Source: Ardenticatenaceae bacterium (GTDB taxonomy: Bacteria > Chloroflexota > Anaerolineae > Promineifilales > Promineifilaceae). From it: a DNA stretch of 64,000 nucleotides. The stretch is taken from positions 930,001 through 994,000 of the forward strand of contig JACKBS010000004.1 in the NCBI GenBank assembly GCA_020634435.1, read 5' to 3'. Below, in pieces: positions 17,956 to 26,613 of this stretch. Every line of letters starts with the position of its first letter. Positions within the stretch are counted from its first letter, which is position 1. The translations under genes and the position numbers were made by a program. The notes beneath the pieces were generated by a model, which was not told the DNA's origin, searched no databases, and saw nothing but the letters and a program-made list of their open reading frames with translations.

Positions 17956-18843
17956 ATGCTCGCTTTTGTTCACATAGAAAAATGTGCCGGACAAACCGTG
18001 CACTGGATACTGCGCAGCTCCTACGGGATCAATCACTGTGACATCTTGCCCTGGCAAGGCTACAACGCGATGGCTCCTCTGGATGGCTTCACCGCCACCG
18101 ACCTTCAACGACTGCGCAGCGTTTATCCCCGCCTCAAAAGCATTGCCGGGCACAAGGTCCGCACCTACACCGACTTGCACAAGGCCCAACCAGATGTGCA
18201 CTATTTTGCCTTGATACGCGAGCCGCTGCGACGGCAAGCATCCCACTTCCAATTCTTGAAGGAGAGGCGGCAGTTAACCATCTCTTTTGAAGAATGGGTA
18301 CACACCAATGATTGGGGCGCAAATTGGCAAACGCGTATGCTCACCGGCACGGACGATGTCAATGAAGCTGTTCGCATTCTAGAGAAAAAACAAGTTCTGG
18401 TAGGACTGGTAGAACATTTCGATGAATGGCTGCTGCTGGTAAAAGGGCTGCAAGCACCCGATTTGAACATTGCCTACGAACGTAAAAACGTTGCCTCAGA
18501 CAAAACGTTAGCCAACCAACTGCTGGCAGATAAACACAGCCGCGCCATTTTGGAAGAGCAAAATCAGGCGGACCTGGCGCTGTATCACTACGTTAAAAAT
18601 GAGCTTTATCCTTCCTGGCAACAAGCCTATGGCCCACGGCTGGCGGAAGATTTGCAGCAGTTCCAAAGCAATCGTGGCCAGTTTAATAAGCAGCGCGTAT
18701 TGCAATCACGACTTTACCGTAACCTCATCTATATGCAGGCTCTCCGCTGGCATCGCCTCCGGCTGCGGAAATCGGTGCGTGAGGTATTTGCCCCACAGAC
18801 GTGGAAATTCCAAGAGTCGCAACAAGCTTCTCGTGACGGTTAA
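17956..18843 (+). CDS. Sulfotransferase family 2 protein
   Basis: A 295-residue paralogue of the sulfotransferase at 14726. FVHIEKCAGQTVHWILRS is the phosphosulfate loop and YFALIREPLRRQASHFQFL the 3'-phosphate loop. The shared NWQTRMLTGTDDVNEA block supports common descent. The phosphosulfate loop departs from the usual Gly-x-Thr pattern (CAGQTV), which could alter acceptor use. It starts 16 bases after the preceding glycosyltransferase. It is predicted soluble and cytosolic. Confidence 0.82.
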   Translation: MLAFVHIEKCAGQTVHWILRSSYGINHCDILPWQGYNAMAPLDGFTATDLQRLRSVYPRLKSIAGHKVRTYTDLHKAQPDVHYFALIREPLRRQASHFQFLKERRQLTISFEEWVHTNDWGANWQTRMLTGTDDVNEAVRILEKKQVLVGLVEHFDEWLLLVKGLQAPDLNIAYERKNVASDKTLANQLLADKHSRAILEEQNQADLALYHYVKNELYPSWQQAYGPRLAEDLQQFQSNRGQFNKQRVLQSRLYRNLIYMQALRWHRLRLRKSVREVFAPQTWKFQESQQASRDG

Positions 18844-18865
18844 GTAACCCAAGAAGAGATCGGAC

Positions 18866-20308
18866 ATGCACATTATCCTTTACGTACTAGACGCCTTACG
18901 CGCAGATCACCTGGGCTGCTACGGCTATAAACGAGACATTACCCCGCACATCGACCAGATCGCGGCTGAAGGCGTACTGTTTGAAAACTGTTTTACTTCG
19001 ACCACTTGGACCCGGCCGGTAGCCGCCTCCCTTTTAACCGGGGCGTATCCAAAAGTGCACCAAACCACCAGCCGAGACAATATGTTTTCGGTGGGTCTCA
19101 AGCGGCTGCCAGAAATGCTGCAAACGGGTGGATTTGAAACGGCCGCTTTTAACACAATGGGCAATATCGCCGGGGAAATTGGCTTTAGCCGCGGCTTTGA
19201 CCAGTATTTCGACCTCTTCCGCGAACCAGCTCTGGTAGCCAAGCGGCACCGGCTCAACGCCGCCAAAGAAGGCCTGCTGCACACGGCCGAAGCTGAAATT
19301 GCTCTTCCCCTGGCAGAAGACATCAATGACTATCTGCTACCCTGGTTGGCCGAGCGCAAGGCAGAAAACACCTTCAGCTTTGTCTGGTCAATTGAAACAC
19401 ACGAACCCTATGGCGCACCCGAGCCATTTCGCCGCTATGCGGGACCCGTACACCGCCCCGGCGAAGGTGAGAGTGATGACATCCGCAGCGCCACCCAGGC
19501 TGACCGTGACCGATTGATGAATCTTTATGATGATGGGATTCTGTACAACGATCACTGCATTGGGCAGCTGGTCGATCAACTCAAGCAGCTTGGTATTTAT
19601 GAAGATACGTTGTTTCTCATCGTCGGCGACCATGGCGAGGCGTTTTATGAGCATGGCTTTTACACGCACGGCCATCCACCGTATGACGAACTAATCCATG
19701 TGCCGCTGATCGTGAAGTTCCCTGGCTGGACCCACGCCGGACGGCGTGTTGCGGGATTGGCCGAACTGATTGATGTGGTGCCTACGGTAACGGCCGTTGC
19801 CCACCTTCCCCAACCCGCAGAAACAAGCCGCTTTATTCAGGGCAAAAACTTGCTGCCTTTGTTGACCAAAGAGCAGGACCAGGTACGCACGTATACCTTC
19901 TCTGACACCCAATCCTTGGCCATCCACAACCGGTATCTCTCCGTGCGCAGCCAGGAATGGAAATACATTCAGATCCGCCAACCGCAGCGCAACCGGCAAA
20001 CGCTGCTAAAGACCGTGCAGCACGTTCTGGCTCGCGGCCTGCTGTGGGACATCATTCGTCGGCCACGCCACTTTCTGCGCAGTTATTTTCGCAATAACAA
20101 CGAATTTCTGTTTAACCTACAAACGGATCCGGCGGAGCAGCACAATGCCCTGACCGAACATCCCGAAGTTGCCCAGGAACTACAGCAAATTCTTGAGCAG
20201 TGGTTGATGCAAAATGAGCAGCTTTCCCAGCAGCTCGGTGATGAACCGCTGACTTACCACGAAAGCGAAGCCCTGCAAAAACACCTGGAAAAGTTAGGCT
20301 ACCTGTAA
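18866..20308 (+). CDS. Sulfatase-like protein, alkaline phosphatase superfamily
   Basis: A 480-residue alkaline phosphatase superfamily protein with YVLDALRADHLGCYGY (residues 6-21), TPHIDQIAAEG and the metal-binding VGDHGEAFYEHGFYTHG. The sulfatase nucleophile site reads T49-R-P-V-A53, again threonine instead of the Cys/Ser converted to formylglycine, and the flanking Arg is missing. It shares architecture with the gene at 5805. It could be a phosphotransferase or phosphodiesterase decorating the polymer. No export signal is visible. AAGAAGAG-type bases precede the ATG. Confidence 0.82.
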   Translation: MHIILYVLDALRADHLGCYGYKRDITPHIDQIAAEGVLFENCFTSTTWTRPVAASLLTGAYPKVHQTTSRDNMFSVGLKRLPEMLQTGGFETAAFNTMGNIAGEIGFSRGFDQYFDLFREPALVAKRHRLNAAKEGLLHTAEAEIALPLAEDINDYLLPWLAERKAENTFSFVWSIETHEPYGAPEPFRRYAGPVHRPGEGESDDIRSATQADRDRLMNLYDDGILYNDHCIGQLVDQLKQLGIYEDTLFLIVGDHGEAFYEHGFYTHGHPPYDELIHVPLIVKFPGWTHAGRRVAGLAELIDVVPTVTAVAHLPQPAETSRFIQGKNLLPLLTKEQDQVRTYTFSDTQSLAIHNRYLSVRSQEWKYIQIRQPQRNRQTLLKTVQHVLARGLLWDIIRRPRHFLRSYFRNNNEFLFNLQTDPAEQHNALTEHPEVAQELQQILEQWLMQNEQLSQQLGDEPLTYHESEALQKHLEKLGYL

Positions 20309-20324
20309 AAATTTGAGGAAACGG

Positions 20325-21560
20325 ATGGAGAACAAACGTTTTGTGCTGCTGTGTCAGCATTTCTATCCCGAAATGGTTTCAACCGGAATGCATATGACTG
20401 AGTTGGCCGAACGGCTAACAGAGCTGGGCTGGCAAATAACAGTTTATTGCGCCAAACCAAGCTGGGGTGCAGAAGCCGACCTCTCAGAAAACACAATTGA
20501 ATACAAGGGCATTGAAATCACTCGTGTAAACACGCGCGGTGATCAAAAAAAGAGCTTGCTGTCTCGGGCGCTATTTGCCATCTCGTTTTTGTCGTCTGTT
20601 TCTTTGTTATTGTGGCAACAGCGCAAGCAGTTTCCCGCGATTGTGGTAACCACCAATCCCCCCTTTCTCGGTCTGGTGGGTTGGCTCTTTTCGACGCTCT
20701 TCCACATTCCGTATTTGCTGATTGTGTACGACATCTACCCGGAGATTGCTGTCAATCTGGGGGTTTTGTCCCCCCGGTCGCTCATCACCAAAATTTGGCG
20801 GCAGGTGACACACTTAATTTTTCGGAAAGCGGCCGTTCTTGTGGTCATCGGTCGGGATATGGAGCAAATCGTGCGGCAAAAGCTGCCTGCCCATCTACAC
20901 CAACGCATCACCCGCATCCCCAATTGGTCCGATGAAAAGCGGGTCAGACCCATACCCAAAAATGAAAACAGCTTTCGCCAGGAGCAGGGTATTCACAACA
21001 CATTCCTGGTTCAATACGCCGGGCGCATGGGGCGCACACACAACCTGGAACCTATCATCGAAGCCGCTCGCGAACTCTCTTCTGAAAAGATTCTCTTTCA
21101 ATTTGTTGGCGATGGGGCCAAGAAACAGACGCTCCAACAGTTGGCCGCAGAATATAACCTGACCAATATCCAGTTCCTGGCCTACCAGCCAATGGAAAGC
21201 CTGTCCGATATGCTCGCGGCAGCAGATCTAGCCCTGGTCTGCCTGGATGAAGCGTTCACTGGGCTAAGCGTACCCAGTAAATCGTATGGCATCATGGCCA
21301 GCGGCACGCCCATACTTGGTTTTGTGCAACCAGATAGTGAAATTGGCCAAATGATCACCGAAGAAGCGTGCGGCGTGGTGCTGCCAAATCCCACGGCCGA
21401 ACAAATCTCACAAACTTTGCGCAACCTGATCCACAACACCAGCACGCTGGATGCCATGAGCGCTGCCGGACATCAGGCATTTCTCCAAAAATACACGCTT
21501 TCCCACGCCGCAATGGCCTACGATACGGCTCTCGCCAAAATGGTTGCCGGGCTAAACTGA
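20325..21560 (+). CDS. Glycosyltransferase family 4 (WcaI-like)
   Basis: A GT-B enzyme of 411 residues whose lead VLLCQHFYPEMVSTGMHMTELA and middle hydrophobic loop (LVGWLFSTLFHIPYLLIVYD) resemble WcaI/WbuB-type glycosyltransferases of colanic acid and O-antigen loci. The donor domain holds FLVQYAGRMGRTHNLEPIIEA and SVPSKSYGIMASGTPIL. I start at ATG 20325 with GAGGAA just upstream; a TTG four codons earlier is in frame. The hydrophobic loop suggests membrane attachment. The stop lies 78 bases before the sugar-transferase start. Confidence 0.87.
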   Translation: MENKRFVLLCQHFYPEMVSTGMHMTELAERLTELGWQITVYCAKPSWGAEADLSENTIEYKGIEITRVNTRGDQKKSLLSRALFAISFLSSVSLLLWQQRKQFPAIVVTTNPPFLGLVGWLFSTLFHIPYLLIVYDIYPEIAVNLGVLSPRSLITKIWRQVTHLIFRKAAVLVVIGRDMEQIVRQKLPAHLHQRITRIPNWSDEKRVRPIPKNENSFRQEQGIHNTFLVQYAGRMGRTHNLEPIIEAARELSSEKILFQFVGDGAKKQTLQQLAAEYNLTNIQFLAYQPMESLSDMLAAADLALVCLDEAFTGLSVPSKSYGIMASGTPILGFVQPDSEIGQMITEEACGVVLPNPTAEQISQTLRNLIHNTSTLDAMSAAGHQAFLQKYTLSHAAMAYDTALAKMVAGLN

Positions 21561-21637
21561 CCGATCTAATAACACCACTCTCGTGCCTTATTGTCATCAT
21601 TTGTTTTATCGTTTACTTGTCAGGGAGGAACTTGACG

Positions 21638-23098
21638 ATGAAGTTGTACTCAAACGATCCCACTCCCCACACACTGCCCAACATGCCAACTTTTTCTAAA
21701 CCCAACATCTTTAAGCTGCCCTTTTCAGAACGCAGATTATTGCTGTTTGTTGTCGATTTATGCCTCGTTTCGCTGTCCGTAACAGGAGCCTTCTTGTGGT
21801 GGCAGCATCAGGCAGGATTGCCATTTAACCTAAGCCACATGCTGGATCGCTGGTATTGGTTCCCCATCATGCTGGTTAGCTGGAGCATCCTGGCTGGGTT
21901 AAATGATTTGTACGATATTCCTACCTCGTGCCGCCGGACGCTAACGGCCGTTCGCGTGATCGTGACGGGTGGGATGGGGTTCATCATGTACTGGGGTGTC
22001 TACTTTGTAAGCTCGCAAGCCCTACCAAGGCTGTTTGTGATCTTTTTTCTCATCTTAGCAATGCCCAGCATTATTCTATGGCGCTGGGCATACTCGTTCG
22101 TTTTTCTTGCACCTCAGTTTCTACATAAAGTTCTCATTCTTGGTGCGAATGATCGAGGTATAACACTTGCCAAAGCCCTAAAACGTGAGCCGCTCACTAA
22201 CTACCAAGTAGTTGGTTTTTTGGACAACAATCCTCAGGCAATGGAAGAATCATTGGATCACATGCTGATTCCCGGAAAAGAATTAGATGTACTGATTATA
22301 GCCAGGCAACTTGGAGTACAAGAAATTATAATTGCCCTAGAGAAAAATTTGGAACGGCCGCTTTTCACCCAGCTAATTGAATGCCAGATACAAGGTATTG
22401 ATGTCTCTTGGATGCCAGATGTCTATGAAAGAGTATGCCGCAGTGTCCCTATCCAACACGTTGATCCCGCTTGGGTAATGATCGCTATGCAGGGCATGCC
22501 ACTCATCAACAGCTTTCAGTTGGCCGCAAAGCGCTTGATGGATCTAATCATTGTTCTGCTGACCGCCCCAATATTCTTGCTACTGATCCCGGCTATCGGA
22601 TTGGCAATCATTCTGGATTCACCAGGCCCTATATTTTATTCTCAAACTCGCTGCGGCCAAGGTGGGAAAACGTTCAAAATTCTCAAATTTAGAACCATGG
22701 TACAAAATGCAGAGAAAGACGGCAAGGCCCAATGGGCTCAAAAAAAGGATCCCCGCATCACCCGGGTAGGTCAATTTTTGCGTAAATCACGTCTAGATGA
22801 GCTACCGCAAATTATCAACGTATTGATGAACGATATGAGCCTGGTTGGCCCACGCCCAGAACGTCCAGAATTCATTGAACGCCTGGAGAAAGAGGTTCGT
22901 TTTTACCGTACCCGTCTTACCGTCAAGCCAGGCATTACTGGCTGGGCCCAAATTCACTATGACTATGGCAACACCGTTGAAGATGCGCTAATCAAGCTCC
23001 AGTACGATTTTTATTATGTCCGTTACCTATCAGTTGTACTGGATATCTATATACTCTTTAGAACAATTTGGGTCCTTATAATGCTGAAAGGCACTTAA
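21638..23098 (+). CDS. Polyprenyl-phosphate sugar-1-phosphate transferase
   Basis: A 486-residue membrane enzyme that starts polymer assembly by placing a hexose-1-phosphate on undecaprenyl phosphate. About four or five transmembrane helices occupy residues 25-175, then a Rossmann-like linker (VLILGANDRGITLAKAL), one more helix and the bacterial sugar transferase domain with KFRTMVQNAEKDGK, RLRKSRLDELPQ-like FLRKSRLDELPQIINVL and MSLVGPRPERPEF. The start has GGGAGG eight bases upstream; an overlapping longer frame from 21368 is not real. From about 22150 the DNA is AT-richer and lacks the iterated palindrome, hinting at separate ancestry. Confidence 0.92.
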   Translation: MKLYSNDPTPHTLPNMPTFSKPNIFKLPFSERRLLLFVVDLCLVSLSVTGAFLWWQHQAGLPFNLSHMLDRWYWFPIMLVSWSILAGLNDLYDIPTSCRRTLTAVRVIVTGGMGFIMYWGVYFVSSQALPRLFVIFFLILAMPSIILWRWAYSFVFLAPQFLHKVLILGANDRGITLAKALKREPLTNYQVVGFLDNNPQAMEESLDHMLIPGKELDVLIIARQLGVQEIIIALEKNLERPLFTQLIECQIQGIDVSWMPDVYERVCRSVPIQHVDPAWVMIAMQGMPLINSFQLAAKRLMDLIIVLLTAPIFLLLIPAIGLAIILDSPGPIFYSQTRCGQGGKTFKILKFRTMVQNAEKDGKAQWAQKKDPRITRVGQFLRKSRLDELPQIINVLMNDMSLVGPRPERPEFIERLEKEVRFYRTRLTVKPGITGWAQIHYDYGNTVEDALIKLQYDFYYVRYLSVVLDIYILFRTIWVLIMLKGT

Positions 23099-23245
23099 TA
23101 GAAAAATGCTTGTTCAAACTATAGTAAGGATAATATCAATTCTGTATATGTCTTAAGTATAAAAAAAAGCCTATTGTGTAATGGTAAGAGGAAAGTATTG
23201 CCTTTCAACAAATTATTGCATCGTTGCAGGCAAACGGAGGAAATC

Positions 23246-24898
23246 ATGGCAGATTTTGTGGAATTGCGTCAATATGCAGTAATTATTCTCAAGCGTTGGT
23301 GGGTTTTGTTTTTAGTGCTCATCTTTACGCTGGCCATTGGTTACGGCATCACCCGTCGCCAGGAGCCTGTTTATAAAGCAACCGCCAGCATCCTGGTTGG
23401 GCAATCTTTGCAGTCTACTAACATCAGTACGCAGGATTTTCGCACCAGTGAAGAGTTGGCCCAAACCTATGCGGCGTTAGCGCAACGCCAGCCGGTACTA
23501 CAAGGTGCCGTCGAGAATATAGGGCTGAACATGCGCTGGCAGCAGCTAAAGGGCGCAGTTTCAGCCAAGCCGGTTACCAATACGCAGCTTGTAGAGATCA
23601 CCGCTGAAGCCGATTCGCCAGAAGAGGCCAGGATTATCGCTGATGAGGTAGCCAATCAGCTCATCCTCCTCAGCCCTACGGCCCTGCAAAATCAGGAGTT
23701 TGAAGAGACGATTGCGTTTGTTGAAGAACGCATGGCCAGTCTGCAAACCAAGATTTCGGAAGGCCAGGCACGCCTGGAAGAGTTAGAAGCCACTGATGTT
23801 TCCACCCTTTCTGCCACAGAAACGGCCGATTTGCAGCAAGAAATTAATGCTTTAACCGAACTAATTACCGAGTGGGAAAGAAACTTCACCCAGCTGCTGA
23901 ACTTCCTGGATGGCAAACAATCAGCCAACTATCTGGCCATTGTCGAGTCGGCTCAGCCCAGCTCTTCCCCAGTTCGGCCGAATATCAAGCTAAACATGGG
24001 CGCAGCGGCCGTTATCGGCCTGGCATTAGGTCTGGCCCTCATTTTTGTTCTGGAGCATATGGATGACACCATTAAATCCAGCGATGATCTGGGCAAATTA
24101 ATTGGCCTGAATCCACTGGGCGCTATCCGAGAGGTAAAGACCGAAGGGTACGAAGGAGCACTCATTACCACCCGAGACAGGTTCTCGCCGCAGTCAGAAG
24201 CGTACCGAATGATTCGCAGTAATATCCAGTTCATGTCGGTAGATGAGCCCAGCAAATCGTACCTGGTTACCAGCTCGGTACGAGGCGAAGGCAAGAGCTT
24301 TTTCACTGCCAACCTGGGTGTAGTGATGGCCCAAGCCGGGCATAACACCATCATCGTAGATACCGACCTGCGCAGTCCGGTGCAGCATGAAATCTTCCAA
24401 CTGCAAAATCCCAAGGGGCTTACTGACCTGCTGCGCGAACCGGATTTAACGGCCGTTAATTTCCTGGAAAGCACTCAAGTTCCAGGGCTGCGTGTGCTCA
24501 CCAGCGGCGCATTGCCACCCAATCCATCGGAGCTTATTGGCTCGCAGCGCATGAAGCAAGTCATGGCCGAACTGGCCGAGATCGCCGATGTGGTTATCTA
24601 CGACAGTCCGCCAGCCGTTATCGTGGCCGATGCGGCCATCTTGTCCGAGCGGGTAGATGGGGCCGTATTCGTCATTCACGTGGGCAAAACCCGGCGCGAA
24701 GTCATTCAACAAGCCATCTACAATCTGCGGCAGGCCGAAGCCAACCTGTTTGGTGCGGTTCTGAATCGCGTCTCAAAAAAAACCCATAGCTACTATTATC
24801 ACGGCTACTACTACAAACGTAGTGAAAACGATCCCGCTGATCAGGCAAATGCAAACTGGCTACAACGTTGGGCCAAGCAGCTGCCTTTTGTAAAGTAG
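23246..24898 (+). CDS. Fused Wzz chain-length regulator / BY-kinase
   Basis: A 550-residue fusion that controls polymer length and export. An N-terminal Wzz domain is bounded by a helix at about residues 9-34 and a second near 252-275, with a predicted coiled coil between (EERMASLQTKISEGQARLEEL). The cytoplasmic tyrosine-kinase domain has Walker A VRGEGKSFF (Gly347), Walker A' IIVDTDLRSP and Walker B VIYDSPPAVI. The C-terminus carries a tyrosine cluster, SYYYHGYYYKR, the autophosphorylation tail. GGAGG five bases before ATG 23246 sets the start. The 147-base gap upstream is AT-rich with no gene. Confidence 0.93.
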   Translation: MADFVELRQYAVIILKRWWVLFLVLIFTLAIGYGITRRQEPVYKATASILVGQSLQSTNISTQDFRTSEELAQTYAALAQRQPVLQGAVENIGLNMRWQQLKGAVSAKPVTNTQLVEITAEADSPEEARIIADEVANQLILLSPTALQNQEFEETIAFVEERMASLQTKISEGQARLEELEATDVSTLSATETADLQQEINALTELITEWERNFTQLLNFLDGKQSANYLAIVESAQPSSSPVRPNIKLNMGAAAVIGLALGLALIFVLEHMDDTIKSSDDLGKLIGLNPLGAIREVKTEGYEGALITTRDRFSPQSEAYRMIRSNIQFMSVDEPSKSYLVTSSVRGEGKSFFTANLGVVMAQAGHNTIIVDTDLRSPVQHEIFQLQNPKGLTDLLREPDLTAVNFLESTQVPGLRVLTSGALPPNPSELIGSQRMKQVMAELAEIADVVIYDSPPAVIVADAAILSERVDGAVFVIHVGKTRREVIQQAIYNLRQAEANLFGAVLNRVSKKTHSYYYHGYYYKRSENDPADQANANWLQRWAKQLPFVK

Positions 24899-24924
24899 CT
24901 CATCTTCTACAACTGCATACAAGT

Positions 24925-24961
24925 AACAAAAAAAGCGTGGCTGCGGCCGCGCTTTTTTGTT
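24925..24961. terminator. Rho-independent terminator of the polysaccharide locus
   Basis: An A-rich arm with GCGTGGC pairs with GGCCGCGC followed by TTTTTT. Flanking A and T runs make it usable in both directions. It lies 26 bases after the kinase stop. Confidence 0.82.
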
Positions 24962-25009
24962 GCCTGTTAGCCGTCATCGGTGGCTTATCGCCAGATCGGC
25001 AAACTTTGT

Positions 25010-25015
25010 TATAAT
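25010..25015 (+). promoter_or_regulatory. Promoter -10 box for the queuosine transporter
   Basis: A perfect TATAAT preceded by TTTGT. Only a weak -35 (TTATCG, spacer 19) can be proposed. Transcription would begin near 25022, giving a leader of about 164 bases. Confidence 0.55.
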
Positions 25016-25021
25016 CCCGCC

Positions 25022-25185
25022 TGCCGGTAGCAGAAAAGGGCGCCTTGCCCGTACCCGGCCGCGCGTTAAGCGCAATCAAAACTGCGGGAACCAAGCCCGC
25101 CAACATTTAACGAACAGCATAATGCAAAACTAAACAGACCGTCGCGGTCTGTTTTGCTGCTGCATGTTGTCGGAAGGAAATTTTT
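25022..25185 (+). promoter_or_regulatory. Leader with attenuator, candidate riboswitch
   Basis: The leader can fold into GCCGG...CCGGC enclosing GGGC/GCCC near 25022-25060, a GCGC hairpin near 25063-25075, a GCGGG/CCCGC hairpin near 25084-25100, and finally a strong terminator-like hairpin at 25124-25157 (arms ACAGACCG and CGGTCTGT, loop TCG, then TTTTG) 28 bases before the ATG. An intrinsic terminator between promoter and a queuosine-precursor transporter is the arrangement of preQ1-sensing leaders. I could not align it to the preQ1-I or preQ1-II consensus, so the ligand is inferred from context only. Confidence 0.42.
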
Positions 25186-25872
25186 ATGACTGTTTTAACA
25201 CAAACAAATGCAAAATCAGAAGCGGTACAGGTGGCGGCAACGGCCGTTCCCGTTGCCGCTGTCATTGTGGTCGCTGCCTACATCGGGGCACAAATGCTGG
25301 CCGATGTCACCAGCCTGAAGATTGGTCTGGTAGCCGGCTACGCGGTAGACATGGGCACTTTCATCTACCCCATCACCTTCACCCTGCGAGACGTGGTACA
25401 CAAGCTGCTGGGTAAGCGCAATGCCCAGGCGCTCATTATCATGGCCGCGGTCATCAACCTGTTCATGGCCGCTTACCTCGGCTGGGCCGCCAGCGTACCC
25501 AGCGACCCGTCGTGGGGGCTAGGTGCCGAGTTCAGCGCCATCTTAGGCCCGCTGTGGCGCATCGTCATCGCTTCTATCCTGGCCGAAGTGGTCAGCGAAC
25601 TGCTCGACACCGAGGTGTATCACTGGTTTGTCACCCGCGTGACCGAGAATTACCAATGGGCGCGCGTGCTGCTTTCTAACAGCATTAGCGTGCCGGTAGA
25701 CAATCTCATCTTTGCCGTCGGCGCATTTGGTGCGCTGCCCTTCCTGAAAGATCATTTCCTGACGCTGCCCTGGGCAACGGTCTGGCAAATTTTTGCGTTT
25801 AACCTGGTGGTTAAATACGGCATGACCCTCGTCAGCCTACCGCTCATTTACCTGTCTCCCAAAGGCAAATAG
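25186..25872 (+). CDS. yhhQ: Queuosine precursor transporter (YhhQ/VUT family)
   Basis: A 228-residue inner membrane protein of the VUT/YhhQ family, which imports preQ0/preQ1 or related 7-deazaguanines for tRNA queuosine. About six hydrophobic helices are visible. Family landmarks include the AYIGAQMLAD segment, DMGTFIYPITFTLRDVVHKLLG near residue 67 and the ASILAEVVSELLDTEVYHW block near residue 135. GGAAGG precedes the ATG. It stands alone between two terminators, with its own promoter and structured leader, so it is regulated separately from the polysaccharide genes. Confidence 0.88.
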   Translation: MTVLTQTNAKSEAVQVAATAVPVAAVIVVAAYIGAQMLADVTSLKIGLVAGYAVDMGTFIYPITFTLRDVVHKLLGKRNAQALIIMAAVINLFMAAYLGWAASVPSDPSWGLGAEFSAILGPLWRIVIASILAEVVSELLDTEVYHWFVTRVTENYQWARVLLSNSISVPVDNLIFAVGAFGALPFLKDHFLTLPWATVWQIFAFNLVVKYGMTLVSLPLIYLSPKGK

Positions 25873-25885
25873 AGACCTCTGGCAC

Positions 25886-25935
25886 GCAGAATTGCATTGA
25901 AGACAGTTGCTTTTTGATGCAGTTCTGCTTTTTTA
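25886..25935. terminator. Terminator between convergent genes
   Basis: GCAGAATTGCAT at 25886-25897 pairs with ATGCAGTTCTGC at 25917-25928 (11 of 12), followed by TTTTTT. It ends the transporter transcript and abuts the stop of the minus-strand gene. Confidence 0.72.
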
Positions 25936-26253
25936 ACCGCCAACGGCGCGGTGCGCTTTGACCCAGCCACCCAGAAAATCGCGGGAAACCAGGATGTTTT
26001 CACGTGGCGGCTCAGCCGCTGTGCTTGCGGCTTGCTGCCGAACGGTTTCCAACGCCTGCCACCAATCTTTTTCCGTTTCCCAGGTTTGAATCGACAGCGT
26101 TTTGCTCTCGTTCACTTTCACCAGTTCAAGCTCCCTAAATCCCGGCTGAGCCGCCAGCAAGTTCGGAAAACTGCCTTCTTCCTGCGAACGTTTCAGCTCT
26201 TCATCAGCCATCCCTTCTACCAAATCAAAAACAAGCACCACTTTATAGGACAT
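25933..26253 (-). CDS. Small dimeric alpha/beta-barrel (ABM-like) protein
   Basis: A 106-residue soluble protein. The pattern VVLVFDLVEGMADEE, then PNLLAAQPGFRELELVKVNES and LSIQTWETEKDWWQALE follows the beta-alpha-beta fold of antibiotic-biosynthesis-monooxygenase-type domains, which include haem-degrading and quinone-forming enzymes as well as many of unknown role. Active-site residues cannot be assigned. A GGAG ribosome site lies about seven bases before the ATG on the minus strand, which supports it over the longer antisense frame on the plus strand. No operon partner is apparent. Confidence 0.62.
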   Translation of the reverse strand: MSYKVVLVFDLVEGMADEELKRSQEEGSFPNLLAAQPGFRELELVKVNESKTLSIQTWETEKDWWQALETVRQQAASTAAEPPRENILVSRDFLGGWVKAHRAVGG

Positions 26254-26425
26254 ATTGCGCTCCGTAAGATAAATTTTTATCGCTGTTTAGCTTACAGCAA
26301 AGCTCAAATTAATTTACCGCTCAAGGTACAGCCAAAACCTAGACAAAAGTACAGGCAGCAAACGCAATTTTTTCTGGGTATGGTGGGATACGGCCGTCTA
26401 TCCCATCTTAAAAAACGAGGGGTCC

Positions 26426-26452
26426 TAGGGGCGACCCGGCGGGTTGCCCTTA
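26426..26452. repeat. Intergenic GGGCGACCC palindrome
   Basis: GGGCGACCC at 26429-26437 faces GGGTTGCCC at 26441-26449 across GGC. It resembles a REP-like palindrome that I recall from other Chloroflexota and cyanobacterial genomes. The rest of 26254-26613 holds only the promoter side of the minus-strand gene and one iterated palindrome near 26391; I see no gene in it. Confidence 0.5.
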
Positions 26453-26613
26453 CAAAATTTGCCAGATCGACGCGCTTCTGGATAATAGATTCATCTTCAC
26501 ACGAGGTGACCAATGACAGACTGAGTTTTCCCAATCGTTCTTCCTGATTTCTGAAATCTCCCCACGCGGGACATCACTGGCTGCCATTTTTGCAGTCGGC
26601 ATTGGGTAAACTC

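Noticed and set aside
21368..21637. Ninety-codon extension of the sugar transferase
   Set aside because: It overlaps the preceding glycosyltransferase in another frame; the ATG at 21638 has an excellent ribosome site.
25022..25123. A known preQ1 or cobalamin riboswitch
   Set aside because: I tried to align the conserved bases of preQ1-I, preQ1-II and the B12 box and could not; only the context supports a ligand, so no class is assigned.
26304..26534. A 76-codon minus-strand frame between two genes
   Set aside because: No ribosome site, Arg-rich low-quality translation and overlap with an intergenic palindrome.
25951..26547. A 198-codon open frame on the plus strand
   Set aside because: It lies antisense to the ABM-like gene, which has a ribosome site and family-like sequence; the plus-strand translation resembles nothing and runs into the palindromic intergenic region.
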